Positions 1-11,616 of a stretch of 64,000 nucleotides of DNA are shown here, piece by piece. The translations under genes were made by a program, and so were the position numbers. This stretch comes from Diaporthe sp. PMI_573. Its lineage: Eukaryota > Ascomycota > Sordariomycetes > Diaporthales > Diaporthaceae. The stretch spans positions 682,001 through 746,000 of the forward strand of contig JAJTUP010000031.1 of assembly GCA_021399435.1 (NCBI GenBank). Reading direction: 5' to 3'. The stretch's first letter is position 1; every line of letters starts with the position of its first letter. A model generated the notes under the pieces. The model searched no databases, was not told the origin of the DNA, and worked only from the letters and a program-made list of their open reading frames with translations.

Positions 1-262
1 CGGCAAAGGACCTTAATTCAAAATAGATCAACGGCAGCCCCAGAGTCGCCTAATTAAGTGTAAATTGGGTTAATTCGGTTTCCTAATTCGACAATAACCT
101 TATCTGCCAATTTAAAGCTTTAGAATGGCTTTGGGCGCCGTGGCAACAATTATAAAGTGTGCTCCTCAGAATACCCCAATGTAAGGCGGCCTCCTGTGTG
201 CCGGCGCCTGCCGAGATTGCCTCGAGGGCCGAGTATACATTACCTTCGGTATATGGCTTCAT
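1..262 (-). pseudogene. pogo/Fot-like transposase, N-terminal DNA-binding part
   Basis: Reading the minus strand from the ATG at 262 gives a psq-type helix-turn-helix beginning MKPYTEGNVYSALEAI. After a TAG stop near 83 the same frame continues with a CENP-B-like second helix-turn-helix (ATLGLP...ELRSFA), then runs off the window edge. It aligns by eye with the N-terminus of the pogo element at 57078 (MKPYGEAEIHDALVAC) in the same order of motifs. Such transposases use these two domains to bind their terminal repeats. The frame carries two stops (after LLSN and after FTLN), so it is inactive. The catalytic DDE part, if present, lies outside the window. Confidence 0.7.
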
Positions 263-365
263 TAAAGGGTAGGGAGCGTGCTTGTAAAGTTTGAAGAGAA
301 GAAAAAAATTACTCGTTGAGAAAACGCGTTTTTTGTGGAGATGTGGACCTAACGCGGTCGCGGGT

Positions 366-656
366 ATGGAGTGGGCCGAATATGCAGTGGCCGACTTAGC
401 GAGCATGACCACACGAAAGATTGCGAATTCCGCGGCGTCAGACAGCATAATATCACCTCCGAGAAAATTTCCCAAGCGCGTGCACTGGGATGATCCCAAC
501 GAGTCGTCATTCAGGCTGTCAGCTCCCCCACAAACACCTCAGCTTGGCCGACTTGGGACTCCTGACTTAGAACTGAAGCGAAATTTCCACAAGTTCTGTG
601 ACTGCTGCTCGGATGAGCACAAGTATCATGAAGATGGGTCAAAGATGGATCCTTAA
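366..656 (+). CDS. unrecognised small ORF
   Basis: An open frame of 96 codons from the ATG at 366, divergent from the pogo relic at 1-262. The product is polar, with a Pro/Ser-rich middle (LSAPPQTPQLGRLGTPDLE) and a short Cys cluster near the C-terminus (FCDCCSDE). I recognise no family. The frame looks less random than its neighbours, but there is no second line of evidence. The region between 660 and 3000 holds only short overlapping ORFs I cannot assign. Confidence 0.22.
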   Translation: MEWAEYAVADLASMTTRKIANSAASDSIISPPRKFPKRVHWDDPNESSFRLSAPPQTPQLGRLGTPDLELKRNFHKFCDCCSDEHKYHEDGSKMDP

Positions 657-659
657 AGT

Positions 660-3040
660 AGGGCTACGCATTCTTCATCATTTGGCTTGAGCGCGTCGAA
701 CTGGCTGTATTTGGTTGTCTGTTGCTCGCCGCAGGTCTGGTGTGATGCGGGACTAGGCGATACTGCAGAAATCTGCGAATGACGGTCACCAGATCGACTA
801 GCACTAGACGCAGGCTACCCAGGTATTGGTGCATCTCTGGTACTCGCAAAAGGAAATAGAAGCGCGTCGAGAGCCAGATGCAACTGATCTAGACAAGGGT
901 TTCAGACTACAGGAATCCGCTTTCCTTATCCATTTCAAATTGAGGAAGCTTGTTTCTCAACTAGAGTCAGATGGTGACACCTATATTTCGAGATGCTTGG
1001 TGAAATCATGGGGACTCTCTAAATGTGGAATGAGGGCATCACCAAGTGCAAGAGCATAGCGGTATGCATCAAAGTCGATGCTATTACAAATGGCAAAGCT
1101 TTTGGTACAGTAATGCTTTAAACACACCAGCTAGTCCCCACATCGCCGCGATGTCTAAGTGTCCAGCAGCACAGATTTAATCGTCCGTCGCGCTTGTTGT
1201 CAGCTCCCAGAACTGCCTCATGTGGTCTAAAATCGGTCACGTTCTGTAGCGCCCACCCACCCCTGCGGTATGTTCTTAGAACTGTATCATATTCAGATTT
1301 TACCATTCCGGGGTCGTCCTGCTGTTCGACTGTGGGACGCCATTGGACGTTGTGATCCTGGCTTAGATACAACCGCATCCCGTTTCAGGCATTGCACATC
1401 AGCATCACTTACACGGCCTCACATGATGCCACCTGCATATTGGCGTCGGGGAATCGAGTAGCTTCGGGACTTCCTTCCCAACCTGGATGGCCCAAAGAAA
1501 TACGGACACGGATTCTAGACTCGAAATACCATTTGCCGATGAGATTGGTAGTCACTTAAATTGATGCGTTTCGTTCCGAAATCGTAGAGAAGACAGCCTT
1601 CCTGTGGCATGCACTTCTTCAACACGGCTTCCCAGTACACTACAGTATGAGTCGCCAACGAGACTGAGTATTTGTAAGTTCAACCGTCTTGAGAAATGTG
1701 TCGTACCTAAATGCATGGTGTTACAGTAGTGCATTACTGCGCACTCGGGAGGATCGTTACGGACGGTAGGTGGCATGCTTGGTTTGACAGCTGATTAGGA
1801 AGCCTCGCACTACCTCGAATATTTCCTCCAAACATGGACCGAAATGTTCTCCAGCAACGCACAGCTGATGCCGCTCCTGGACTCTGAAACGGTCAGGCCT
1901 GCTGAGCTTCGGGCGCTCATCATATTTAATCCCCGCACGATAGCTGAACTACCATTTGAATGCTTAGATCATATCAATTCTTCCTATCCTACATTCGCTA
2001 CTGCGTCATCGTTATCATTTACTGTTCTTAACTCTAGCAGACCGACTTACTGTACCTTTGTGGCTTCTGTGTGAATATTGCAGTGTTTATTGAATACTCG
2101 CAAGTCGCACGTTGTCTATCCTTCACAAGACTCGTAGGCAGTGACTAGGTGTGACACCTGGGTATCTTGATCAGCCTAGGACCTCCAATCAAATGCGAGC
2201 TTCGCTTTGATCAATCATTTTACAGGCCGCCCAGAATCGCTGGATTCTTGGATATCAAATGCGTGCCGCCAGGAGATACGCCGCAACATTGCAGATAGGC
2301 GCGATGGGCCGCGCCGGCGAATGGGGGGCACACATCAATAAACAGCTAGGCAGCACCACGCGTGGCTTTCGCTTGATTAACGGAGCTACGTCGGAGTTAT
2401 CCGGGGTAGCCGCCATAAAGTGTGCACATTACCAGACGTTTGGAAGACCATGTTCTCAGTGTGATGTGCGAGGTTACATACTGTATCCACTAAGCTTCAC
2501 AATACAAAAACATGATTGATTGGGAAGGGATAAATGTAAAACCGTGCTAAAATAGGACCCAGAGGCAGTTGGGCCACATCTGCATTTAAATATATATATC
2601 AGAGAGAGGCGCGACTCTACAATAGATGTCTTAAGCTTCTTGGATTTTGTCAATAGATCTAGCTTAATAGCCCCATTCTAGCCCTCTACATCCACCAGCC
2701 CGGCGCTTGTCGCGTCCTCTGTGAATATCTCGTTGGCTCACCAATCTGCATGCTGCCCTGCACGATTGCATAATACTAGTCATTTTTACGAGTAAGCTAA
2801 TTGATCGCTGCCTTGTGAATGTTGGCATACCATTCAACCAATCAATCAAACCGATTCAAATCTAGAGGATGTACCCAGCCAATCAAGCGAATAGACCGGA
2901 ATCTGGCTGATAGAAGACACCTCTCTTTTTCTCCGGGCCACACCGTTATAAGTCCTGCTGGAGCGGCTCTCCAGAAAACATTCATCCCGCTCGCAGTCCA
3001 TTCACTCATTTATTGCAGATCCAGATTTATCTCAGGGAAT
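660..3040. other. no supportable gene
   Basis: This stretch has ordinary base composition but only short, overlapping open frames on both strands (longest below 90 codons) and no motif I recognise. One frame at 826-1059 (YSQKEIEARREPDATDLDKG) looks protein-like and could be an exon of a decayed gene. I could not link it to anything. Confidence 0.4.
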
Positions 3041-3041
3041 C

Positions 3042-3524
3042 ATGATCTTCAAAACAGAACTTGCTGTGTTGAGCACACTCACCGCTCTACTTGGAGCTGT
3101 CTCTCATCTGGCAGTCTTTGTGACTCGGATAGAATGGTACATGCTTGCACCCCTCCTAGTTTGTGCATACCGGGCCCTTACGTTCCTCCTCTTCTTGATC
3201 ATAAACTCTTTCGAGCCAGATCTTGGCACTTGCCTTAAATATATCTTTGTCCTTGTCGTATTATACTGTACGGGACTATTTACCACTATCACTATTGTTA
3301 ACAGCCTATGTCGAAAATACGGTCTACTCGTATTTAGAGCAGCAGTGTTGCATATTTTGATGGACAAGTCATGGAATCAAAGGATTTCTGGGGCCGGACT
3401 GGAGCGGCTGAGGCTGATTCGTCGAAAGTCTCCTCGTGAGCTGTTTCGTTGTGCGCATTTTCGTCGCGAGCTATGTGGTCCTTTGAATGCTAACTACAAA
3501 ACACACTTGAAGGCTGCAAAGTGA
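3042..3524 (+). CDS. small membrane protein or N-terminal fragment of a microsomal enzyme
   Basis: A 160-codon frame from the ATG at 3042. Three hydrophobic segments occupy about residues 7-27, 33-58 and 67-95, followed by a basic, soluble tail with many Arg. The three-helix start ending in LYCTGLFTTITI resembles the N-terminal anchor of some fungal microsomal cytochrome P450s, where it precedes a Pro-rich hinge. No hinge, heme-binding Cys motif or other P450 core motif follows here. It may therefore be a truncated P450 copy whose tail is read-through, or an unrelated small membrane protein. The family suggestion is inference from the hydrophobic pattern only. Confidence 0.3.
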   Translation: MIFKTELAVLSTLTALLGAVSHLAVFVTRIEWYMLAPLLVCAYRALTFLLFLIINSFEPDLGTCLKYIFVLVVLYCTGLFTTITIVNSLCRKYGLLVFRAAVLHILMDKSWNQRISGAGLERLRLIRRKSPRELFRCAHFRRELCGPLNANYKTHLKAAK

Positions 3525-3529
3525 ACGAA

Positions 3530-5300
3530 AAGAATCCGTTATGGCCCCATGCTGACGTGAGAATTGAATGAGTGTGGGTTGTTGAATTACTACACAAGCA
3601 CGAGCACTGACGCCAACGCGAGGTTCGAGTTTGTGGTTTTCGACACTCGTCTGTACCATTCAGCGTCACTGCATACAGGAAGATTCCCACACACCCTGCA
3701 TGCAGCTGTGTTCATTGTCTCTTCGCGAGAGCCACGTACTCAGCCATTGCCGCCATCCAAACACGCTGCATGCATCCCCGAATATGGATCAAGGCTCGTT
3801 CTAGTCGCCGAACGTGCTTGGCACAAGGCTTCAGTTGAGGTTGCTCCTGATGAGCTTCCCGGGGTCGATGCAGCGTTTGACGAGCTGGTGAGACCCCCTC
3901 CCCCCCACCAGGTGATGTGGATTCAGGCTCGGCCGGAGTTGTCATGCATGGGCCGGCCGTAGACGTGGTTGACACCGGTGGAGCCAACACGAAGGAGAAG
4001 GGGAATCCAGGTGTGACGGTTACAGTGGGAACACTGGCAGTGGGATTTGGAGCCCTTGATGCAGTAGTGAGCGTGCTGCTGATAGCAATTCCCCTGGCGC
4101 AACGACTACGATGAATGGAACGCTGTAAGTAGTCTGTGAGCCTGCGGGTCTGACAGTAAGGATCACATCGAATGATACCGGGGGTGTATCCAAGGGCGCA
4201 GTTCCAATTCGAATAGCAAAGCCCAAAACCCAGCCGTCACAAATAAAAGGCGAGTAAAGCGCTCTCTTCCCGCTTTATTCCATTGTATTGTGTCATCCAA
4301 CCCTCCAAGAATGGCTGCGGAAACCGTACGCTGTTAGATTCCATACCTCCTCTCATTTGTAGGAGAGAACCCAAATACCTATATATGCCAGGGTCATGCT
4401 TCTCACCGCGTCACAGGAATACGCTCCTGACTCTTCGCTATACTACAGGACACTGGCAGGAAGCATACCGAATTGACGGAACACTGTACGGAACAATGAT
4501 AGGCTGGGCTGATCAACCTTTGACTCTTGTAAAATGACACCCGGCATGACCTTGGTCAATGCATTCAAAGAGGAACCGCCCCGGGGTACAGCTCGACTTG
4601 CCCTCCGAGAGCAGAGAGCCAAGATGTTGGCGCCATACAATCCTTTGAGGACGCCGCCAGTGAGACGGACAAACTCCGTATGTCGTGTCATTCCGTGGTG
4701 TCGTGGCATGATGCGATCGAGACGCCCCGTGGTCCAACTACAGGCTTCACCGCCGTGGGATGTACCAGCTACACGTGAGTTTCTCTGTGAATTTCTTTGC
4801 GAGAGCACCATCATTTAAACCTAATTGCCACTTGTTCTCTAGGGATATGAATACCTGTCATCCTCTGATCTCGGACAAGATTCTCAAGCTCAACATTCCA
4901 GCTAATTCATTGCTTTTCTAATCTTTCAAATCCCAAGATGACCCAGAACGAGCGTACCTTTAATGCCCTAGTCAACATATGTGAATAGAATTCCAAGATT
5001 AATGACAAAGGGGAAAGGGAGATGTACCGCGAGGATTGCAACATGACGGACTGCCCGTCATCACACAAATACACCGGACCAGCGAGAGAGTAACTCATGT
5101 GGTCAGGTACGGAAGAATTTTCAGGACAAACGAGTTTGATTACAGGACAGTAAATAAGTGTGATCCCGCCAGCAGGATTTGAATTCTAAGCATAACGCAA
5201 CATCCTACATCCAGTAAGTCATATTTCGTCTACACCATAGAGTTCTACCTCAGTCAGTGAATTCCATCCCTCCGCCACCCCGCTGAAAATTGCCGTCCTC
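3530..5300. other. no confident gene; Ser/Thr-rich frames on the minus strand
   Basis: Several overlapping frames of 60-130 codons occur on both strands. A minus-strand reading between about 4200 and 3900 is rich in Thr, Ser and Pro, as in secreted fungal wall proteins, but it switches frame and has no signal peptide I can place. I see no RNA gene, repeat or transposon motif here. Confidence 0.35.
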
Positions 5301-5306
5301 TAGAAT

Positions 5307-5696
5307 CTACTTCTTCTTTGCCTCTGCAACGATGAACGGCTGCGCTGAGCCACTGCGCGCAGTCCCGGGGTTCCCATTCTTCTGAGCAAGATCGGGAACC
5401 AAGCTCGCTCGAGCCGGAACGAATCGTCCGGCGAGGAGTAAAGCCTCGAGGAACTCACGGTGGCCTGAGATGGACCCCATCCCTTTCGAATCATCGAATC
5501 GCTGTTTCTGTTGCATAACTATATTCCAAAGCTGCAACATCGATTGGAGCTGTTGCTCGACCCGATCAAACCAGGATCTATTGCGTCGCAGTAAGTTGCG
5601 AACAGCTCTAGATACGTGCTTATCCGCCATGACGAAAACAGGATCTCTGATGCCAAGTATATTGTCCGAGGTTAGGATATTTCGTTTCAAGATCAA
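5307..5696 (-). CDS. hypothetical protein, helical
   Basis: A 129-codon minus-strand frame with start candidates at 5696 and at an internal Met a little downstream (MADKHVSRAVRNLL). The centre is amphipathic and helical (RVEQQLQSMLQLWNIVMQQ). The tail is basic and ends in three Lys. The helical segment faintly recalls the helix before the membrane hairpin of fungal CorA-like proteins, but no membrane segment follows. Longer frames upstream on the same strand (5620-6254) switch phase. This could be the last exon of a decayed gene; the function is unknown. Confidence 0.22.
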   Translation of the reverse strand: MILKRNILTSDNILGIRDPVFVMADKHVSRAVRNLLRRNRSWFDRVEQQLQSMLQLWNIVMQQKQRFDDSKGMGSISGHREFLEALLLAGRFVPARASLVPDLAQKNGNPGTARSGSAQPFIVAEAKKK

Positions 5697-6299
5697 TCCG
5701 GTAGCGCCAAAACCGGAGGCACCTAATCAAATCTGCTGCTTGATTGTGAGAAGACATGGCCGATAACATGTTGGGTTCTAACAAGTGCTTGAATTGAATT
5801 TCGCCCCCCGACACAGGTCTTTCCTTGTTCAAACATCACTTCAACATTTCTGCGATAATCTTCCCCTTCCAGATTTTGTGAAGGCCTCGCGACTCGCCAA
5901 TCCTGTCCCATCATTCGCTAAGTTTCACCTACAAAAAGTTGTTAAGGCATTCGATTCTCACATTCCTGAGCTCATTGGACTCATAGCATCGGCATTAGTG
6001 CTAGATGCATTCCGCCCTGGGATGCACCGTAAATCAGAGCCCTTATATTGTATTTCGCCTTTTCTAACCTCCCTCGAAGATTTCCGCCCAAAGGACGTGT
6101 TCCAGGTTATATACAAGTATATGATCGGACAATTGCGTACTGTGTTGGCTGCGAAAGCCTTCTTATCCCACATAGAGAGTGCCTTCACCACTGTTGTTCT
6201 CAATGGACAAAAAATGTCACACACGAAATGTCTCACCTGTATCAATCTTTGCATGCCGTATTTGAGATTTTTGCATTTCCATTTTCCAAAGACTTAAAA

Positions 6300-6876
6300 A
6301 ATATTACATAGCAGGGCTCGGCCCTTGGACTTATGATTGCTGTCCTATTTGGGCTAGGGAGCTGTTTGATATTTGTTTCCTGCCCTAGAAGCAAAGAAAT
6401 CCTCCATTTCACGCCGGATCTGCTCCCAGTGGTCTAAACCCATTAGACACACCTCTCTACAAGCCTATGGCCTCAGTATTTTACATCTAAGCAGCCCCAC
6501 GGTCTTTTAGCCATAGTATACATTGGCTGGGTGCCCTGCTGGGCAAGGTGCGCGTCTAAGTCCTCGCTCTTGGAAGTGATGGCTGCGTGCAGGCTAGTTC
6601 GGAAGCGCTTAAACAGGGCTTTAGGTCGCCAGACCTTCCCTTCCTGTCCCTTTTTACCGACAGTCGCGGAGATTAAAAACAGTGTCGCGAGACAATGTGA
6701 AAGAAAATAAGCTCTGATCTTAACCTATTTTAGTATATTGCCGGATAGGGAAATGCGTTGATATCTAAAGGGACCGTGTAAACAAACGGCCCCACCCATG
6801 CTTTAGCAATCCTCTCAGCACTTCAGGGCTCCTAATAGTGCAACCGTTCGGTTTAGAGACCTCAAACTGATCCATT
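6300..6876. other. possible hAT terminus, otherwise nothing
   Basis: No coding frame. A CAGGGCTCGGCCC motif at about 6313 has the look of a hAT terminal inverted repeat (CAGGG start, GC-rich). It lies on the C-terminal side of the minus-strand hAT transposase relic, so it could be that element's 3' end. I found no matching inverted copy near 8.3-9.2 kb. Confidence 0.3.
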
Positions 6877-7031
6877 AGTCTGTTTGACTTAGCCACACTA
6901 AACTACCGACCCGTTTAACTTGGCTACACTAAACTGCCAGTCCGCCTAACGTGGCCAAACTAAACTATCAGTCTGCCTAAGAAAGGCAAACTGAACTATT
7001 AGTCTGCTCATCACAGCCAAACTAAACTAAC
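6877..7031 (+). repeat. 31-bp tandem repeat, five degenerate units
   Basis: Five units begin at 6877, 6908, 6939, 6970 and 7001, exactly 31 bp apart. Each has the pattern AGTCTGCCTAA, about five variable bases, then GCCAAACTAAACTA. A sixth, partial start (AGTGCAAACTA) follows at about 7032. The array sits between the possible hAT terminus at 6313 and the minus-strand hAT transposase relic, in the 3' subterminal region of that element. hAT elements are known to carry subterminal repeats bound by their transposase; that role here is inference. Confidence 0.75.
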
Positions 7032-7259
7032 AGTGCAAACTATGGTCTACAGTATTAGTCTAAACAAATTAACCAGACTTGCGGCCTGCCCTCCTCGTAC
7101 ATGCTATGCTGCCTCTAAAGCTCCTAACACCGTCGTCGAATTACCTCACCCGCCACCTTGCTAGTCCCTTTCCTAAATACTAAGCATTAGAGATAGTACT
7201 ATACATAGCGATACTAGACACACTTAGACAACCACGCATCTAGTAAAGCAGAAAACTTA

Positions 7260-8240
7260 CCTTGGATGGGACTATTAGAACGCTGCTATCCTAGGATTAT
7301 AGGCATTTCAAGAGATACAACGTTTCGATATTCATAGATCCTCGCTAGTCTATTACCAAGAGTTTAGCCTTAAAGAAGAGTTACTCTATCTTAGTAGACA
7401 TCAGCGCAATCAATAGAATATCAATAGCAATTAATGATAAGTTAGGGAAACGCCGTTACTGTACTGGTTCCAACCACCATTTCAACGGATCCAATACTAT
7501 AATTATAGGCTTACGGTATATACTTTATACTCGTCATCCTCTATGTTGAAAATAGTAGCCTTTTACTCTTTCATCCATACTTTGTACCCATTTAGTCGCC
7601 TTATAGTTAGTTCCTGTGTAAAAACTAGTGGAATAACAGGTAAGGAGGTTGATTTATACACCTCCCTCTATAGCTCGCATACGCGGGCTTTAGCCCTCTC
7701 AATCCATTCAGTCTTATCTTCCCAAGTCTTCTCTACATATACCTACTTAAGGGAAGGATTTAACACCGTCGCTACTAAATAGACTGGCAAATCTTCCATC
7801 AATTCATAGTAGTCAGTCAGTTTTACCCACACAGTCTCCATCATAGTTGCCAGGTAGGGAATTGTAGTGGCCTTCTTAGCCGCCTCAATATAATGCAAGA
7901 GATAGTCCATGACAGGCAGAACGTCAGAGATAGAAATCCCCATGCCTTCATTAGCTATTATAGCGTCATAAAATGGCTCGAGAAATTTATAAGTCTCAGC
8001 CAAGGTTATCCAGTCAGCTACAGTCAGAATATCGTCCTGCAGAGCCAGCTCCCGAGCACAAAATACAGTGATAGCTTGCCGGATTTTGGGCCTGAGGGCC
8101 CATTCGACCATGCCGTACCACGAATTCCAACGAGTGTCATTATCGCGTCGTAGCCTTAGACCGTCGGTGAGACGAGTTCTCGTGTCTCGAAGACTACTCC
8201 CTCTTCTGGTCTGTCCAAGAAACGCTTGGCCTGCCTTAAT
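7260..8240 (-). pseudogene. hAT-family transposase relic (C-terminal two thirds)
   Basis: The minus strand reads DNDTRWNSWYGMVEWAL, then SDVLPVMDYLLHYI and YLVATVLNPSLK, the usual central block of fungal hAT transposases. After a stop at 7743 the reading resumes further on with DPLKWWLEPVQ and LSLIAIDILLIALMS...FFKAK. That is the hAT C-terminal dimerisation block (normally ending in a Ser-Glu-x-ER-x-FS signature), here with a stop in place of the Arg. Several stops and phase changes make it inactive. It is followed by the 31-bp tandem repeat at 6877-7031. The N-terminal BED zinc finger is not seen. The upstream end is cut by the inverted repeat at 8287-8418. Confidence 0.72.
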
Positions 8241-8286
8241 CGATTTGCGTTCATTGAGTCGTCCGGGTACGAGGTCATGCTGTGTT

Positions 8287-8418
8287 CCTTTTGTCTGGAG
8301 GAAGGGCAGGTTTGCAAGATGGTGGAGGCATCGCAAGACCGGTTCCGCTTCGTGCATTGAGAGCAGCTCTTGATGCCATCCACCGTCTTGCAAACCTGCC
8401 CTTCCTCCAGACAAAAGG
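8287..8418. repeat. about 40-45 bp inverted repeat with a 40-bp spacer
   Basis: The left arm (8287-8333, starting CCTTTTGTCTGGAGGAAGGG) is the reverse complement of the right arm (8372-8418, ending CCCTTCCTCCAGACAAAAGG), with one small internal indel near the loop side and a G/C mismatch. The spacer is about 38 bp. It can fold into a long hairpin. It marks the upstream limit of hAT-like coding sequence and may record a fold-back rearrangement. Confidence 0.8.
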
Positions 8419-8458
8419 CTGTTTGTGCCTCAAGACATGGTTCGCACTGGAACGGGAG

Positions 8459-9220
8459 CTAGATATGCGGCTTGGCTGGGGGGCTCACGCAGATCATGTC
8501 GCATGTATGAGCCAGACCGTAATCAATGTCGTTCTGTCGAGCACGATTCACGGCATCCCTGTCATTGCTCCTCCTCTCGTCGCTGGAACTAGTATTGACA
8601 TCCAACGGTGTGGCACTCTGACTTTCAGTGACAGTGAGGCTCATTCGAGGACTGGATCTAATGTGATCGGTCGGGAGCTGCTTGTTGGTGCGCGCTGCAG
8701 ACACCGGACTGTGACTACTTTTTATATGCCTTCTTGATCTATTGCCATTCCTTAATCCGGGTCGAAGAGGAGTCGTAGGCGACATGATTAACATGTATGA
8801 TGGTGTATCGGTGAATCGACGTTGGTTACGTGAGACACATGTGCGGACGAGGAGCTTTTGGACAGATCACATGATGTCTCATGCTTTTCCCCCACGCTCG
8901 CACTCCATGCGCTTGCAACACGGGCCTTGGCGAGCACCACCCAACCCAGCGGGGAAAGCTCGGGCTAAGCTCGGATACAGAGCTGTTGTGCAGATCAGTC
9001 CTAGTAGCTTCATGCCAAGAAGCTGCGGAAAGCAGCCAGGTGCCAGCTCGCGCTCTGCATTTCGAAAGATTATTGCCACGCTGCACTCCCGCTTTCTATG
9101 GCATCCATGGGACAAAGTACCGCGCAGACGCAACCTGTTCGAAGGGAACGAAAAAATCATAAGCCGACGTCTTAGAAAGGCCTAGCAACAAATTCTTTAT
9201 GACTGAGGCAAATAATATTC
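8459..9220. other. no confident gene
   Basis: Frames on both strands are of similar length (up to about 147 codons) and overlap each other, so none is supported over another. A minus-strand frame at 8459-8794 is Ser/Arg-rich. I see no known domain. Confidence 0.35.
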
Positions 9221-9595
9221 TGACTATTTTTAGGGCTTAAGGGAGAGCAGTACGAAAGTTGGCGAAGAAAGTTTGTGACATCTCCCCTGGTCACTTATCA
9301 GATAAGGCATAGAGCACAACTCGACGACTTGCGGGACGTGACGCTGGGCGACAGAAGCTTGCCATAGCAGGCTCAGCCACCGCCAAGAATGCAGCGAGCC
9401 ACATGGTCCCTGTGGATGCCTTGATGCCTTATGGTGGAGTAACGATGCGCATTTAGCGACCAACCCTACTCTTCGTTTGGCTGTAGTGTGAGCTTGGGAA
9501 ATACCGTCTGATGGCTCGTCCTTCATTGTGTACAAGACGGAAGAGGCAACCACCATTGGGGCATCTTTACTCCAAGCAGACCGCTGACGCAGAAG

Positions 9596-11616
9596 ATGGA
9601 TGCGGCCTTTTCCTCCCCCATTACCTGTGCCGAGAATATCAGCCTTCTGTTCTTGTTGCATCCTACACCTTCCCCGCCAATCCGTATTCCCGTCAATGCG
9701 GAGCCGTTACTAAAGGCGGGGTACAGCTTGCCATTTGAAAAAGAACGTTCCCTCACAAGCACATTGGCATTCCTCTGTAGCATACGCGACGATCCTAATC
9801 GGATACCTGCAGTTTGCATAGAGGAGGACCCTGACTCAGCGGGTCTGGTTATTGTCATTGCCATCAATAAAGCCAGCTGGGCCGATGGGCGTAGATCTCC
9901 GGGCCGTCCAGCAGGGTCTCCAGAAAATTCTGGTTACACTGTCACGCGTGCTTGACCTTGAGTAAGCTGGAATCGGAACTCTTTCTGGCTACCGGAACTG
10001 AAACGTGATATAGCGATAAAAGTCAAGAGAGTGATGTCTTTGACCAGATCATATCGACGTGCTCAGAACGTGTCCTCTCTCGGCTCCGCTTTCGTACAAA
10101 TTGGCGCAAGACGACGAGGAAACCTTTCACTGAAGTTCTCCGTGGAGCTATTCAGTCCCTTGATAATGCCAAGTCCAAGGTTTGCGAGGCTAGAAGGGCC
10201 TTTCAAGCCCAGGCTAAGAACGTACTCAAGCTTGCGGGTAACTGGACCAAACATCAAACAGAGGCTCGCCTCAGCGAATTGGTAGAAGGCGTCCACCTGC
10301 TGCGGCAAATAGACGGATTGCACAATCTTCTCGACAGCATACCGAACGACCTCATGAGTCCCAGTTCCCGGGAGAACCTATGGAACATCATCACCAAAGT
10401 GGCTAGGTATTGAGAGGCTGCTCGACTGCTCTACCGCATGGCAAAGAAATTTCTCGTCGTCAGGCAAGCCAAGGTCGTCTCCGTCAACCTCCCCGAGGGC
10501 GTGTTCGCTAGAGTACCGCGAAGTTGCTATACACCATCCCTCCAATCAACGTTAGCGAGGATCAACAGCGAGAATGACGTACTCCATAATACTGAAAGAG
10601 TTTTTCATTCATTGGGGATCCGGCTCAAGGACGCGGAGCGGTCGTTTGCCCAGCAGACACGCCAAACCCTGGAGAAAGCCAAAATACATGCCGAAGTACA
10701 ACTCGAGTGGCATTGCCAGACACGAAACCTCAAGCGGCCGCCAAGAGTGATCTGTTCGAGCAAGGATGCCTGCTTTCTCTGCTATAAATTAATCGCCGCA
10801 AGTGGAAAACTTCACATCCCCAAGAGCCATGGGAGGCTATATCCAGGATGGCGGTTGCCAGTTGTCCCAGGTTCTGATGAAAAACCCCGACGGTTCAACG
10901 CTATCCTGGAGGAAAACATCAGACAGAGTATCAGAGCTGTCCTGGTGTCGCGAAAGAAGACGCTTTATCCAGACCCCCTAGAGAGCACAATACTGACTCT
11001 GCAGAGATCGGCATCAACATTGGCGTCTTCCAATCCCTCTCTTACCGTCAGTGGCAAGCTGGAGTCTGGGGCATCCGACCCAACAAACAAACTTATGAGT
11101 ATTAGCCCCCGCAGTGGAAGCAGCAAGTCAACCGCAGACACCACACAGCACTCGCACCCATCATCCGAACCTGTTGAAGAGGGACTAGCCGACATCGTCC
11201 AAGACCACCAGTTCAGAAGAAACCCCTCTCTGCTGCATTCTGCAACCTCAAAGTCACCTCCACATGGAAAGCTGGAGCCTGTCCCTCACTCTCTGTGGGA
11301 CAATCAGCCGCTACCGGGCATTGTCAAGGACGGCCACGTAACTCCACTATACAAAACCGCAACCCTTGCGTTGCAGATCGAATATTCGGCGCATGCCGGT
11401 GAAGAGCGTGAACATAAGCCCAGGCAACTTAACTACGAAGTCGAATGTCTCTCAGTGGGGGATATGGACTTGACTCGGACGCAGAGCCAATACCCGGTGA
11501 TAGACGCAGAAAAGGCAGACTACGCATGCTCATATCCCATCACTGAATTGCGTATCTTTTACATCTCGTACCGTGGAAAACTACTAAAGGTCAAACTTAA
11601 AGGCAACGTTGCTTAA
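9596..11616 (+). pseudogene. OTT_1508-like nucleic-acid deaminase family protein, decayed
   Basis: The downstream frame (10438-11616, 392 codons) holds the deaminase core: HAEVQLEWHC with the metal-binding His and catalytic Glu at residues 84-86, and SSKDACFLCYKL with the zinc-binding Cys pair at 112 and 115. This is the arrangement of the fungal OTT_1508-like deaminase family. The same protein continues upstream. An exon from about 9596 reads IRDDPNRIPAVCIEEDPDSA, an intron at 9962-10013 (GTAAGC...TAG, 52 nt) joins LSRVLDL to DDKSQESDVFDQI in phase, and the frame then runs helically up to 10410. Two lesions break it. One extra G in the GGG near 9887 shifts the frame. A TGA at 10411-10413 falls where the coding frame continues unchanged into EAARLLYRMAKK. 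The C-terminal half after the core is Ser-rich and low in structure. The lesions could also be assembly errors, since the intron and active site are intact. The true start may lie upstream of 9596. Confidence 0.7.

Noticed and set aside
5785..6297. 170-codon plus-strand frame
   Set aside because: An antisense partner of similar length exists (5958-6254), no motif is recognisable, and no start context or intron supports either.
6877..7031. CRISPR-like array
   Set aside because: The 31-bp units are contiguous with no spacers, and the genome is fungal; it is a plain tandem repeat.
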